A model generated the notes under the pieces. It worked only from the letters and a program-made list of their open reading frames with translations, had not been told where the DNA came from and ran no database searches. A program made the position numbers and the translations under genes. Shown piece after piece: positions 23,636-31,280 of a DNA stretch of 31,841 nucleotides. Where the stretch lies: the NCBI GenBank assembly GCA_045601525.1, contig JAZRZR010000086.1, positions 1 through 31,841 on the forward strand. The letters are read 5' to 3'. Numbering within the stretch: the stretch's first letter is position 1; every line of letters starts with the position of its first letter. This DNA comes from SIG565 sp045601525. Its GTDB lineage: Bacteria > Bacillota > Clostridia > Oscillospirales > Acutalibacteraceae.

Positions 23636-24487
23636 GTGAAAGATTTTAAGTTAGGCGTGCTTTTGGAATCATTTCAGTTACCTGTAAAAGAGGCTATTAA
23701 AAGTGCCGAAAAAATAGGGGCTGACGGTGTTCAAATTTATGGTTCAACAGGTCAGTTTTCACCCGAAAATTTGGCAGGAGAGAAGAAAAAAGAGTTTCTT
23801 TCTATGCTAAAGGATAGCGGTCTTGCAGTTTCGGCCGTTTGCGGTGATTTCGGTCACGGTTTTACAAACAAAGAAACAAATGCCGAGTTTATTGAAAAAT
23901 CAAAGAGAGTGGTTGACCATGCTTTAGAACTTGGCACAAATATTGTTACAACCCATATCGGTGTTGTACCTAAGGACCCCAACCACGATAGATATAAAAT
24001 TATGCAGGAGGCTTGCTTTGAGTTGGCATCTTATGCCGATTCTCAAAATGCTTTTTTTGCGGTTGAAACAGGACCTGAAACATCAGCAGTGCTCAAGGGC
24101 TTCCTTGATAGCCTTGGCTCAAAGGGCGTTTCGGTAAACCTTGACCCCGCTAATTTAATTATGGTCCCCGGTGACGACCCCGTAGAAGCGGTTTATAATC
24201 TTAAGGACTATATTGTACATACCCACGCTAAAGATGGTCTTCAGTTAAAACCTGTTGACCCCGAGGTTTTCTACCGTGCCACACCTTTTGTTGAGCAAAT
24301 TACCGACTTTTCTTCATATTGCATCGAGGTTGCTCTCGGTCAAGGCGCTGTTAAGTGGGCAGATTATTTGGCCGCCCTTAAGGATATTGGTTTTAACGGC
24401 TACTTGACCATTGAGCGCGAGTGCGGTGAAACCCCAATAAACGATATAATTATAGCAGCCGATTTCTTGCGAAATCTTGGTTTCTAA
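23636..24487 (+). CDS. Sugar phosphate isomerase/epimerase (xylose isomerase-like TIM barrel)
   Basis: The 283-residue protein belongs to the AP-endonuclease-2/xylose isomerase-like barrel superfamily. Metal-site signatures are visible as VVTTHIGVVP near 100-110, FFAVETG near 138-144, VSVNLDPANL near 165-174, IVHTHAKDG near 195-203 and YLTIERECG near 260-268. Such proteins isomerise or epimerise keto- or inosose-type sugars with a divalent metal. The start is GTG at 23636, 8 nt after AAGGGGG, with a good promoter upstream. It has its own terminator, so it is a single-gene unit in the sugar region. Confidence 0.9.
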   Translation: MKDFKLGVLLESFQLPVKEAIKSAEKIGADGVQIYGSTGQFSPENLAGEKKKEFLSMLKDSGLAVSAVCGDFGHGFTNKETNAEFIEKSKRVVDHALELGTNIVTTHIGVVPKDPNHDRYKIMQEACFELASYADSQNAFFAVETGPETSAVLKGFLDSLGSKGVSVNLDPANLIMVPGDDPVEAVYNLKDYIVHTHAKDGLQLKPVDPEVFYRATPFVEQITDFSSYCIEVALGQGAVKWADYLAALKDIGFNGYLTIERECGETPINDIIIAADFLRNLGF

Positions 24488-24492
24488 ACTCT

Positions 24493-24523
24493 AAAAGACA
24501 CGGTATATACCGTGTCTTTTTTA
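24493..24523 (+). terminator. Terminator after the sugar isomerase gene
   Basis: A perfect 12-bp stem AAAAGACACGGT/ACCGTGTCTTTT with an ATAT loop is followed by further T residues. Confidence 0.92.
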
Positions 24524-24570
24524 GTGGTTGACTTTTATTTTGTATGGTGCTAAAACAAGGGCAAAAGGAG

Positions 24571-24657
24571 ATGGCCCTTGATGCACAAAGAAATATAGGC
24601 CCTGCCACAAAGGGAAGCGACATATCCCTTCGTAGCGGAAACGAAAGAAGAGAATAA
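24571..24657 (+). CDS. Possible 28-residue small protein inside the structured transcript
   Basis: ATG at 24571 opens 28 codons ending in TAATAA. The peptide is hydrophilic and basic/acidic mixed (starts MALDAQRNIGPATKG, ends SGNERRE), with no membrane segment. The AGGAG directly abuts the ATG, which is too close for efficient initiation, and the start lies in a hairpin loop. An in-frame ATG at 24544 would extend it to 37 residues but lacks a ribosome site and overlaps the promoter. It may also be the remnant of a longer gene. Confidence 0.25.
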   Translation: MALDAQRNIGPATKGSDISLRSGNERRE

Positions 24658-24659
24658 TA

Positions 24660-24685
24660 AAAGCACCACAGGAGTGGTGCTTTTT
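24660..24685. terminator. Bidirectional terminator between the small RNA locus and the DUF3892 gene
   Basis: A 10-bp stem AAAGCACCAC/GTGGTGCTTT with an AGGA loop is flanked by T-runs on both strands (TTTTT on +, TTTTATT on -), so it can end both convergent transcripts. Confidence 0.88.
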
Positions 24686-24686
24686 G

Positions 24687-24965
24687 CTATTTAACAGTTG
24701 GCAGGCTGCTTAAATTATCACTTTCACTGCCGTTGGGTATTGCCTTTAGGTATTCATTATCTTTTCGGTGAGCAATACCAACGCCCTTAATATCTCCGTT
24801 TTTTGCCATTGAAACGGCCTCGGCCTTTGTAACATCAAGGTTGTTTGAAAGCCTGTACCCTGTAACACGCCCTTTGTCTTTTATAAGACCAACTATTTGC
24901 TTGGCGTCATTTTTCGGCTTCGGAATTGTATCAAGCGTATTTTTAACAAAATTTGCGTTTTTCAT
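24687..24965 (-). CDS. DUF3892 domain protein
   Basis: The 92-residue protein has an N-terminal charged region (about 1-28) and a DUF3892-like module with GRVTGYRLSNN, KAEAVSMAKNGDIKGVGIAH and a YLKAIPN-like segment. DUF3892 is a small, widespread family of unknown function in Firmicutes. The ATG at 24965 is preceded by AGGAGGG at 5-nt spacing. Its end converges on the small-RNA-like locus, with which it shares a terminator. Confidence 0.8.
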   Translation of the reverse strand: MKNANFVKNTLDTIPKPKNDAKQIVGLIKDKGRVTGYRLSNNLDVTKAEAVSMAKNGDIKGVGIAHRKDNEYLKAIPNGSESDNLSSLPTVK

Positions 24966-25012
24966 ATTATCCCTCCTAAAATTATTTTGTCCCTAAAAAT
25001 TAAATATAATCG

Positions 25013-25041
25013 TTGTTAAGAGGAGCAAAAAATGGTATAAT
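25013..25041 (+). promoter_or_regulatory. Promoter of the TPR-DUF4037 pair
   Basis: TTGTTA (25013-25018) and TATAAT (25036-25041) with 17-bp spacing precede the ATG at 25066; AAGGGGTG is the ribosome site. Confidence 0.65.
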
Positions 25042-25065
25042 GAAATAAAGAAAAGGGGTGTTAAG

Positions 25066-25800
25066 ATGTCAGAACAACATCAAATAATTCTTAAAAATCT
25101 TGATTCTTTTTTGCATAAAAATGATTATGAGTCGGCCGAAAAGTATTTGCTTAATCAACTTGAAAATGCGGATTTATCGGCTAAAATTTTAATATATAAC
25201 GAACTTATGGGGCTTTATAGAAAGATAAACAGGGAAGAAAATGCACTCTTATCGGCCCAAAATGCAATAGAAATTATTTATGATAATAAATTAGAAACAC
25301 AAGTAGGCTCGGCAACAACATTTTTGAATGCTGCCACGGTTTTTAAGGCCTTTGAGCGCCTTGATAAATCGCTCGAATTTTTCGAAAAAGCCAAAAAGAT
25401 TTATGAAGAAAAACTTGATAAAAACAATCCGCTTTTAGCGGGGCTTTATAATAATATGGGGCTTACTTTGGTTGAACTTAAAAGATTTGATGAGGCAAAT
25501 GCGCTTTATAAAAAGGCAATTTCGATTTTAACAGGCCGAGAAGAAAAGAAATTAGATATTGCCATAACCTATCTAAATATGGCATCTGCTCTTGAGGCGG
25601 AATTAGGTCTTCTTGTGGCAGATGAACAAATTTCAAATTGTTTAGAAAAGGCAAAAGAAATTTTAGAAGGCGAAGAAAAACGAGATGGCTATTATGCATT
25701 TGTAGCCGAAAAATGCGCTTCAGTTTTTGGATATTACGGCTATTTTTTGTATGAAAACGAATTAAAAGAAAGGTCAAAAAGGATATATGAAGGGAATTGA
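25066..25800 (+). CDS. Tetratricopeptide repeat protein
   Basis: The 244-residue soluble protein is all-helical with TPR-like repeats, clearest at about 83-118 (ATVFKAFERLDKSLEFFEKA), 125-160 (LYNNMGLTLVELKRFDEANA) and 165-200 (AITYLNMASALEAELG). TPRs bind proteins, so it is probably an adaptor. It overlaps the following DUF4037 gene by 14 bp, and that pairing of a TPR protein with a DUF4037 nucleotidyltransferase-like protein recurs in Firmicutes, suggesting a complex. No catalytic motif is seen. Confidence 0.85.
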   Translation: MSEQHQIILKNLDSFLHKNDYESAEKYLLNQLENADLSAKILIYNELMGLYRKINREENALLSAQNAIEIIYDNKLETQVGSATTFLNAATVFKAFERLDKSLEFFEKAKKIYEEKLDKNNPLLAGLYNNMGLTLVELKRFDEANALYKKAISILTGREEKKLDIAITYLNMASALEAELGLLVADEQISNCLEKAKEILEGEEKRDGYYAFVAEKCASVFGYYGYFLYENELKERSKRIYEGN

Positions 25801-26719
25801 ATTGGCCGAAAGGTATTATGAGGCTTTCGGTAAGGAAATGCTGCACCAAAAATTTCCCGAAATAGAGGGGGAGTTAGCGATAGGTATTTTGGGCAGCGGC
25901 TCGGAATGCTTAGGCTTTGATGATGACATTTCAACGGACCACGATTTTGAACCCGCTTTTTGCATATTTGTGCCCGAACAAATAGACGATAAGACCTTTT
26001 TTGAACTTGAAAGGGAATATGCAAGGCTACCTAAAGAGTTTTTGGGATATAGGAAAAATGAAAGGGCGGCAGTTGGCGGAAACCGTCATGGCGTTATAAG
26101 AATTAGCGATTTCCTTTTGGCTAAAACGGGCTCAAAGACAGCCGACTTGTCGCTCATGGATTGGTTTTTTGTACCCGAACAAGCCTTGCTTGAGGCAACA
26201 AGCGGAAAGATTTTTTGCGATAGTAACAATGTTTTAACCGATAAACTCAAAAAACTTTCATATATGCCAGAGGATGTCCGCCTTAAGAAGTTGGCAGGCA
26301 ATTTGCTTATGATGGCTCAAGCGGGTCAGTATAACTACAAAAGAACTCTCAAAAGGGGAGATACAGCGGCGGCTCAACTCTCTGTTATAGAGTTTGTAAA
26401 GGCAACCCTTAATGTTGTTTTCTTGCTGAATAAAAGATATATTCCATACTATAAGTGGGTTTTTAGGGCATTAAGAGAACTGAAAACTCTTCCTTCACTC
26501 GAAAAAACCTTAGAGTATCTTATCTCAAGTGAAAATGCAACTAATTCCGATAAAAAGCAGGCGCTGATAGAAGAAGTTTGTGGTGCAATATCTAATGAAT
26601 TGAGAAATCAAGACCTTGTAAGTATAGACAGTTCCGATATGGAAACGCTTGCTTATATGGTGAACGATAAAATAACGGATAACAATATTAGAAATTTGCA
26701 TATTTTATATGCCTTGTGA
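25787..26719 (+). CDS. DUF4037 protein, nucleotidyltransferase-like
   Basis: The 310-residue protein carries near residues 34-52 the segment GILGSGSECLGFDDDISTDHDFEP, which resembles the GS...D-x-D metal site of polymerase-beta-type nucleotidyltransferases; DUF4037 is found in this fold group. The rest is helical, with GNRHGVIRISDFL near 99-111 and KRTLKRGDTAAAQ near 185. The substrate, possibly an RNA, antibiotic or protein, is unknown. The start at 25787 lies inside the end of the TPR gene (frame shifted), with a purine-rich ribosome site, so the two are translationally coupled. Confidence 0.82.
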   Translation: MKGIELAERYYEAFGKEMLHQKFPEIEGELAIGILGSGSECLGFDDDISTDHDFEPAFCIFVPEQIDDKTFFELEREYARLPKEFLGYRKNERAAVGGNRHGVIRISDFLLAKTGSKTADLSLMDWFFVPEQALLEATSGKIFCDSNNVLTDKLKKLSYMPEDVRLKKLAGNLLMMAQAGQYNYKRTLKRGDTAAAQLSVIEFVKATLNVVFLLNKRYIPYYKWVFRALRELKTLPSLEKTLEYLISSENATNSDKKQALIEEVCGAISNELRNQDLVSIDSSDMETLAYMVNDKITDNNIRNLHILYAL

Positions 26720-26727
26720 TATTTGGC

Positions 26728-26756
26728 TTGACCTAAATTTTTTAGTGTGCTAAAAT
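26728..26756 (+). promoter_or_regulatory. Promoter of the following membrane protein gene
   Basis: TTGACC (26728-26733) and TAAAAT (26751-26756) are 17 bp apart, about 33 bp before the ATG at 26790. Confidence 0.75.
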
Positions 26757-26789
26757 TAAAATAACAAAATTTAAGGAGTGTAAGTACAT

Positions 26790-27764
26790 ATGACTACCGG
26801 TAAAAAAGTATTAAACGGCTTTGGCATTTTCTTTGGCATAATCCTAAGCATTGTTTTGGTGTTGAATTTGATTGTAGCGCCAATTCTTTTGTCAACACTT
26901 TCACTTGTAACCCCCAAAACAATAACAAACGCTTTGGAAAACATAGATGCGACCCAGTTTTTAGATATTAGTGAGCAAGATGCCGAGAGTGAAGCAATTT
27001 CGTCGCTTCTTTCATCGAAGGCCGCAAAAGAGGTTATCAGTCTTTATGCTACCGATGTTATAAATAGTCTTGGAAGCAAGCCGGCTGAAGCACAACTTAC
27101 TGCCGATGCACTCAAAACAATTATTGAGGAAAATATTGATGAAATAGTGAACATCGTTAAGTTAAGCGCAGACGATGCGGATATAACCGATGAGCAAATT
27201 AAGCAGCAAATAGAAACAACTATTGCTGATGGCGCCGATGAAATTTTGGCAAGCCTTCCCAATCCCAAGGATTTGGTTGCACAAATAACCGAACAAAACC
27301 CCGAAATTCAAATGCTACTTAATATAGTGGGCAACGCTAAGCGCATAAAGGCCGCTATTATAGGCGAGGTAGTGCTTATTTCGGCACTCGTTTTCGTTTG
27401 TCGCTTGTATAAATTTAAGGGTGTAAGATGGCTCTCGGTAGATTTGTTCGTGGCAACAGGTATAATGATTTTGGTTTGCGCAGCTCTTGCTTTGGGCTCG
27501 GGCGCGGTTTCGGGACTTGCAGGTAGCGAAAGCGAAATAGTAGGCGTTATAGTTGGCAGTGTGGCCTCCTCACTTACAACAGGCGTTGTGATTAGAACAG
27601 GTGTTATGCTGTTTGCCGCAATTGGCCTTATGGTAGCTTCGGTATTTATTAAAAAGGCAATCAATAAAAAAGCAGAAGTTATCGCTATTCCGGTTGAAGA
27701 AGTTCCTGCGGTCGAGCAAGAAACAGAAACTCCCGCCGAACAACAAGAACAACAAACACTATAA
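26790..27764 (+). CDS. Membrane protein with a helical extracytoplasmic domain, unknown function
   Basis: The 324-residue protein has a long N-terminal hydrophobic stretch (about residues 10-45), a mostly helical, acidic loop domain (about 50-185) rich in Asp, Glu, Ile and Ala, then three further membrane helices (about 188-208, 220-245 and 265-290) and a Glu/Pro/Gln-rich tail. The layout suggests a sensor-like or secretion-related membrane protein with one outer domain. No family is recognised. It has its own promoter and an AAGGAG site. Confidence 0.65.
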   Translation: MTTGKKVLNGFGIFFGIILSIVLVLNLIVAPILLSTLSLVTPKTITNALENIDATQFLDISEQDAESEAISSLLSSKAAKEVISLYATDVINSLGSKPAEAQLTADALKTIIEENIDEIVNIVKLSADDADITDEQIKQQIETTIADGADEILASLPNPKDLVAQITEQNPEIQMLLNIVGNAKRIKAAIIGEVVLISALVFVCRLYKFKGVRWLSVDLFVATGIMILVCAALALGSGAVSGLAGSESEIVGVIVGSVASSLTTGVVIRTGVMLFAAIGLMVASVFIKKAINKKAEVIAIPVEEVPAVEQETETPAEQQEQQTL

Positions 27765-27846
27765 ATATTGCATAAACTATAAAGCGTTATTAAAAATATT
27801 ATGTATTGCCCAAATGGATTATAGTTGGAATTTGCAAAACATTTTA

Positions 27847-27874
27847 TTGAAAAAAGGTAGAATTAAATTATAAT
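27847..27874 (+). promoter_or_regulatory. Promoter candidate of the GH36-like gene
   Basis: TTGAAA (27847-27852) and TATAAT (27869-27874) are 16 bp apart. The ~120-nt leader that follows holds a GC-richer stretch around 27935-27965 but no convincing riboswitch fold, and no gene is seen in 27765-27993. Confidence 0.55.
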
Positions 27875-27993
27875 AAACATGCATTATTAAAAGCACGATT
27901 CGAAAAAACTGTGTGATACTTACCTACTCTTCAACGGCGTACCTTTATCGTGAGGGTTTGCCGCCAAAATTTTAATTTTAAGGAGTAAAAGAT

Positions 27994-30120
27994 ATGATAC
28001 TTAACGAAAACGTTGTATACGGCAGCTATGGAGATTACGTTGTAAAATTCAATATTAAAAGCGGTGAGTTTGAAATTGAATGCAATACCCCTGAAATAGC
28101 CCTTAAAAACGGAAAAATCACCTCAAAAAGTCCTAAAGCTTTGTCTGACTATTCTACCGACGTTAAGTATAAGTGGTCGGATGATGAAATGTTCCGCACC
28201 ATAACATATCTTGATGGTGATGAAGAAATACATATATTAAATTTTGTCCTTAAAAACGATAAAATTTCGGTTGTCAATAAGGGAAAATATCCTCTATTTT
28301 TTGAATGTGATGTTTGTATCGGCAAAGAGGGGGACGAAGGTGTATTTGCCATGACCGATAAACCCTTAAGCGGTACCGTTCGCACCGCTTGTGGCTTTGC
28401 TTCTGCAGTTGGCGACAATATGGTGTTTGATAGAAATACCGATAAAGCGATATTTGTAGAGGATAATGAAACCATTCGCTTTAATTATAACTACGATAGG
28501 GGCAGATACGTATGTACCGCCTTGCTTACGGGCACGGGCAGAAACAACGCTGTAACCACCTATTCAAAAAACGATATACAGGCCAACCAGTTTAAGATTC
28601 ACTATGCGCCGATAAATAAAAATACGGTCTTCCAAAAGGCCCCGCCTATTGGTTTTATGACGTGGTATGCCGTTAAGTTTGATGCTTGTGAAGAGATTGT
28701 TCTTAAAAATGCCGAGTGGCAAAGCAAGAATCTTAAAAGATACGGCGCCAATGCAATTTGGGTTGACTGGGAATGGTATCACAAGGACTTTGGTGAGCGT
28801 GACGATGGTGTAAACTGCTTTGTTCCCGACCCCGAAAAATATCCTAACGGAATGGGCTATTTAGCCGACAAAATAAAGGAACTCGGTTTAACTCCGTCAC
28901 TGTGGATTGGTTTCACTAACGACCCGAGTATGAATAGTTACGCAAAAGAAAACCCCGATATGATTTTGTGTGAGGATGTTAATTGGAGCGGTAGATATTT
29001 CTACGATTACACCCACCCAAAATTTATTAACGAGTTTTTGCCAATGGCACTAAATCAGGTTTTGGACTGGGGATATGAGGCAATTAAGTTTGATACCTTG
29101 CCGGACTCGTATTGGTTGCAGGAAATCTACCACCACAAGTTGTACGACCCCACAAAGACAACAAGGGATGCCTTTAGAAATATGATTGCTAAAACCCGCA
29201 GTGTTGTAGGGGATAAGTGCTATATGCTTTCTTGCGGACATTTAAGGGATTCCGATATTCTTTGGGCTGCCGATATATTTGATGCAGGTCGTGTTGGTGT
29301 TGACCTTTTCAGTTGGCATCAATTCTTAACCGGCGGCATCGACCTTGCCTTAAGATATTATCCACTTCACAACACCGTACTGTATTGCGATATGGACTGT
29401 GTTGTTTTAAGGGATGAATTCAACCAAAATATGAAGCAGGCGGCATCCCGTGTTTATATGGTATCCTTGCTTGGCTTACCTATGACTTTCGGCGATGTGC
29501 TTTACGAATTACCCGAGGAAAAGGTTGACCTTATTAAAGAATGCTTACCCACCTTGGATATTCACCCAATGTGTGCCGTGCCGCCTAAAAATGACCAAGA
29601 GATATTTATTGTCAATATGTTTGTCAATAAACCGTACGACCAATATAATGTAATTGACTTTTTCAACACCACGGATTATAGGATAAGAAATAAGGTTATT
29701 TCACTTAAAAACGATATTTTGTTGGATGACACCCAATATCATGTTTACGATTACACAAACAAGGAATATTTGGGTTGCGTTGATAGCTCTTATCAAGAAA
29801 TTACCTTGGATTTTGAACCCTTTGAAAGTCGTGTTATTTGCATTAAAAAGAAAACCGATAAGCCGCAGCTTATAAGCACCTCAAGACATATTTCACAGGG
29901 TGCGGCTGAAATCAGCGATATGGTTTGGGATAACAACACCCTTAAAATAACGGCTGATTTACTAGAGGGCGTAGAATATACAATGACCTTCTTTGTTCCC
30001 GATGGTTATAAATTAACCGCATCAAACTCGGCAGACAAGGTGGAGGAAAATGGTAATATAACCACCCTAACCATTCTTCCCAAAAAGGACGGTAAAACCG
30101 AAATTTCGGTTGCATTTTAA
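27994..30120 (+). CDS. Glycoside hydrolase, GH36/clan GH-D alpha-galactosidase-like
   Basis: 708 residues: an N-terminal beta-sandwich (about 1-205), a TIM barrel (about 210-540) and a C-terminal beta domain. Barrel motifs are GFMTWYAVKFDACEE near 222, ANAIWVDWEWYHKDFG near 251, LGLTPSLWIGF near 300, YEAIKFDTLPDSYW with probable nucleophile D367, and DIFDAGRVGVDLFSWHQ with probable acid/base D427 or D430. Clan GH-D enzymes cleave alpha-galactosides or alpha-N-acetylgalactosaminides with retention. There is no signal peptide, so it likely acts on imported oligosaccharides. It is more divergent than typical alpha-galactosidases, so substrate specificity is open. Confidence 0.82.
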   Translation: MILNENVVYGSYGDYVVKFNIKSGEFEIECNTPEIALKNGKITSKSPKALSDYSTDVKYKWSDDEMFRTITYLDGDEEIHILNFVLKNDKISVVNKGKYPLFFECDVCIGKEGDEGVFAMTDKPLSGTVRTACGFASAVGDNMVFDRNTDKAIFVEDNETIRFNYNYDRGRYVCTALLTGTGRNNAVTTYSKNDIQANQFKIHYAPINKNTVFQKAPPIGFMTWYAVKFDACEEIVLKNAEWQSKNLKRYGANAIWVDWEWYHKDFGERDDGVNCFVPDPEKYPNGMGYLADKIKELGLTPSLWIGFTNDPSMNSYAKENPDMILCEDVNWSGRYFYDYTHPKFINEFLPMALNQVLDWGYEAIKFDTLPDSYWLQEIYHHKLYDPTKTTRDAFRNMIAKTRSVVGDKCYMLSCGHLRDSDILWAADIFDAGRVGVDLFSWHQFLTGGIDLALRYYPLHNTVLYCDMDCVVLRDEFNQNMKQAASRVYMVSLLGLPMTFGDVLYELPEEKVDLIKECLPTLDIHPMCAVPPKNDQEIFIVNMFVNKPYDQYNVIDFFNTTDYRIRNKVISLKNDILLDDTQYHVYDYTNKEYLGCVDSSYQEITLDFEPFESRVICIKKKTDKPQLISTSRHISQGAAEISDMVWDNNTLKITADLLEGVEYTMTFFVPDGYKLTASNSADKVEENGNITTLTILPKKDGKTEISVAF

Positions 30121-30157
30121 GTTGTTTATTATATTTAATTAAACAGTTTTACACTTT

Positions 30158-30223
30158 TTAAGGAGCGCGAAAAAACTGCTTTTTTAATAAGACACGGTGG
30201 CTCCACCTATACCAAGCAGACAT
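30158..30223 (-). CDS. Possible 21-residue small protein with strong ribosome site
   Basis: On the minus strand an ATG (30223) follows GGAGG with a 7-nt spacer and opens 21 codons to TAA. The peptide is basic and aromatic (starts MSAWYRWSHRVLLKK, ends FFRAP). No promoter is obvious. The rest of the gene-free stretch 30121-30430 holds only the hairpin at 30279-30320. It may be a real small protein, a leader peptide or a gene remnant. Confidence 0.3.
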   Translation of the reverse strand: MSAWYRWSHRVLLKKQFFRAP

Positions 30224-30278
30224 ATTATAACCTCCGTTTGTTTTTGAGTTAAAAATTGGATAGTCTACCCAAAGAAAT

Positions 30279-30320
30279 AATCCGAACCTGCCGCCTATTA
30301 GACGGAGGTTCGGATTTTTT
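30279..30320 (+). terminator. Strong hairpin terminator downstream of the GH36-like gene
   Basis: An 11-bp stem AATCCGAACCT/AGGTTCGGATT (30279-30289, 30306-30316) is extended inside by CCG/CGG and followed by TTTTTT. It lies 158 bp after the GH36-like stop and could also fold upstream of the minus-strand small frame. Confidence 0.85.
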
Positions 30321-30430
30321 GTGTTTGGTGTGAGTGTTCATAACAAATCTTAGCACTCAACTACATATTTATGTTTCAAATCTACCTATCGGCTTGTGAA
30401 TACAATTTAGATGTTCGATAATAAGTATAA

Positions 30431-30721
30431 TCAATTAATAACTTCGTAATCAAACGGTTGGTCACTATCTGCCCAATATTTCTTATTTCTTTCAAGTATT
30501 TCTTTGAATTTAAGAATTGCACCGGAAAATTCTTCAGGTAGTGTATTGATTCCTTTAACTGTAAGAAAGTCCACATCACAGTCAACATTTAAACAGTCCC
30601 AAAATGCACTCCAGTTTTCTCCGTAATAATTAGGAAAATCCAATGCCTTTTTTATTCGTTTATGCATTTCGCCTAAATACTTGCAGTCTGTCAAATCCAA
30701 TACCGCTGTTTTTTTACTCAT
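30431..30721 (-). CDS. Barstar-family immunity protein (ribonuclease inhibitor)
   Basis: The 96-residue protein matches the barstar fold: N-terminal strand AVLDLTDCK, helix LGEMHKRIKKALDFP, then NYYGENWSAFWDCLNVDCDV near 31-50, the conserved region through which barstars cover the active site of a barnase-type RNase. It has AGGAGG upstream of the ATG at 30721. The interrupted MuF-like gene ends at TAG 30732, inside that ribosome site, so the two genes form a coupled toxin-immunity-style pair. Confidence 0.9.
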   Translation of the reverse strand: MSKKTAVLDLTDCKYLGEMHKRIKKALDFPNYYGENWSAFWDCLNVDCDVDFLTVKGINTLPEEFSGAILKFKEILERNKKYWADSDQPFDYEVIN

Positions 30722-30731
30722 TTTTGTCCTC

Positions 30732-31013
30732 CTATATTATTTCGTAAAATGTTTTATTTATGGTCGCTGTTCCCGATTTTACAGTAATCATTTTCTTGAT
30801 TTCACATCTGCAATTCGGATGTATAGGCGGTTATCTTTCAGGCTTTGCAACAATATCCCATATTTTTCCGTGCATACTTCGGCATATAAAACAAGTTTTA
30901 ATATCTAGAATCGCAATCCAGTTTTTATATTTACTGCTTTCACTGAATTTTGGTTGCCAATCATAGCCGTTAACTATTTGTAAAAGTAAATATGCTAAAA
31001 TCTCCATTCCCAT
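30732..31013 (-). pseudogene. MuF-like (phage head-morphogenesis-type) gene interrupted by an in-frame TAA
   Basis: From the ATG at 31013 (GGAGG 7 nt upstream) the frame encodes 60 residues with W32, C41-x-x-C44, H48-G49 (KTCFICRSMHGKIWDI), then hits TAA at 30833-30831. Reading on in the same frame gives 32 more codons starting PPIHPNCRCEI and a TAG at 30734-30732. CxxC...HGK...PPxHPNCRC is the signature of the phage Mu F / SPP1 gp7 minor head protein domain, which is split here exactly between its two halves. A single change (for example CAA to TAA) would explain it. The upstream frame to 31136 has no ribosome site. With barstar next door, it was probably a toxin or toxin partner. Confidence 0.75.
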
Positions 31014-31242
31014 TATATCACCTCCTTGTAATTGGGGCAATATAATTATAACTAAATAAAAAGCGACATTTACGACGTCTTCTTTATTAGCAAAGAAGTA
31101 ACTATTCATATTCCGCTTAATCACTAACGAAAACACTTATTTTTAATCTAAAATAGGTTATCTTACCTGTTGACATTTTTGCAGCCGAAGTGCTAAAAGT
31201 GTCATAGTGGGTTGCATACTTTTCAATGTGTATAAAAAAGAA

Positions 31243-31272
31243 TGTTCATAACGGTTAAGTCCGTTATGAACA
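31243..31272 (-). terminator. Terminator of the tRNA-Pro locus (minus strand)
   Basis: A perfect 12-bp stem TGTTCATAACGG/CCGTTATGAACA with a 6-nt loop is followed on the minus strand by TTCTTTTTTATA. It lies 8 bp beyond the CCA of the tRNA-Pro fragment. Confidence 0.9.
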
Positions 31273-31280
31273 CTCGATAT

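Larger units (their letters stand above)
24528..24686 (+). ncRNA. Candidate small structured RNA (about 130 nt) with terminator
   Basis: The stretch 24524-24686 carries no clear gene but looks transcribed. A TTGACT (24528-24533) lies 17 bp before TAAAAC (24551-24556). Then come hairpin 1 (CAAGGGC 24556-24562 with GCCCTTG 24574-24580), hairpin 2 (AAGGGA 24610-24615 with TCCCTT 24625-24630) and a strong terminator (24660-24669 with 24674-24683, T-run). The loop of hairpin 1 holds AGGAG-ATG, the start of a 28-codon frame listed separately. Regulatory RNA, small mRNA or both are possible; I match no known RNA family. Confidence 0.4.

Noticed and set aside
30681..30966. Plus-strand frames across the barstar/MuF-like pair
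   Set aside because: They are antisense to genes with clear family motifs and ribosome sites, and show none themselves.
31014..31136. Upstream extension of the MuF-like gene
   Set aside because: No ribosome site at the far start, whereas GGAGG sits 7 nt before the ATG at 31013.
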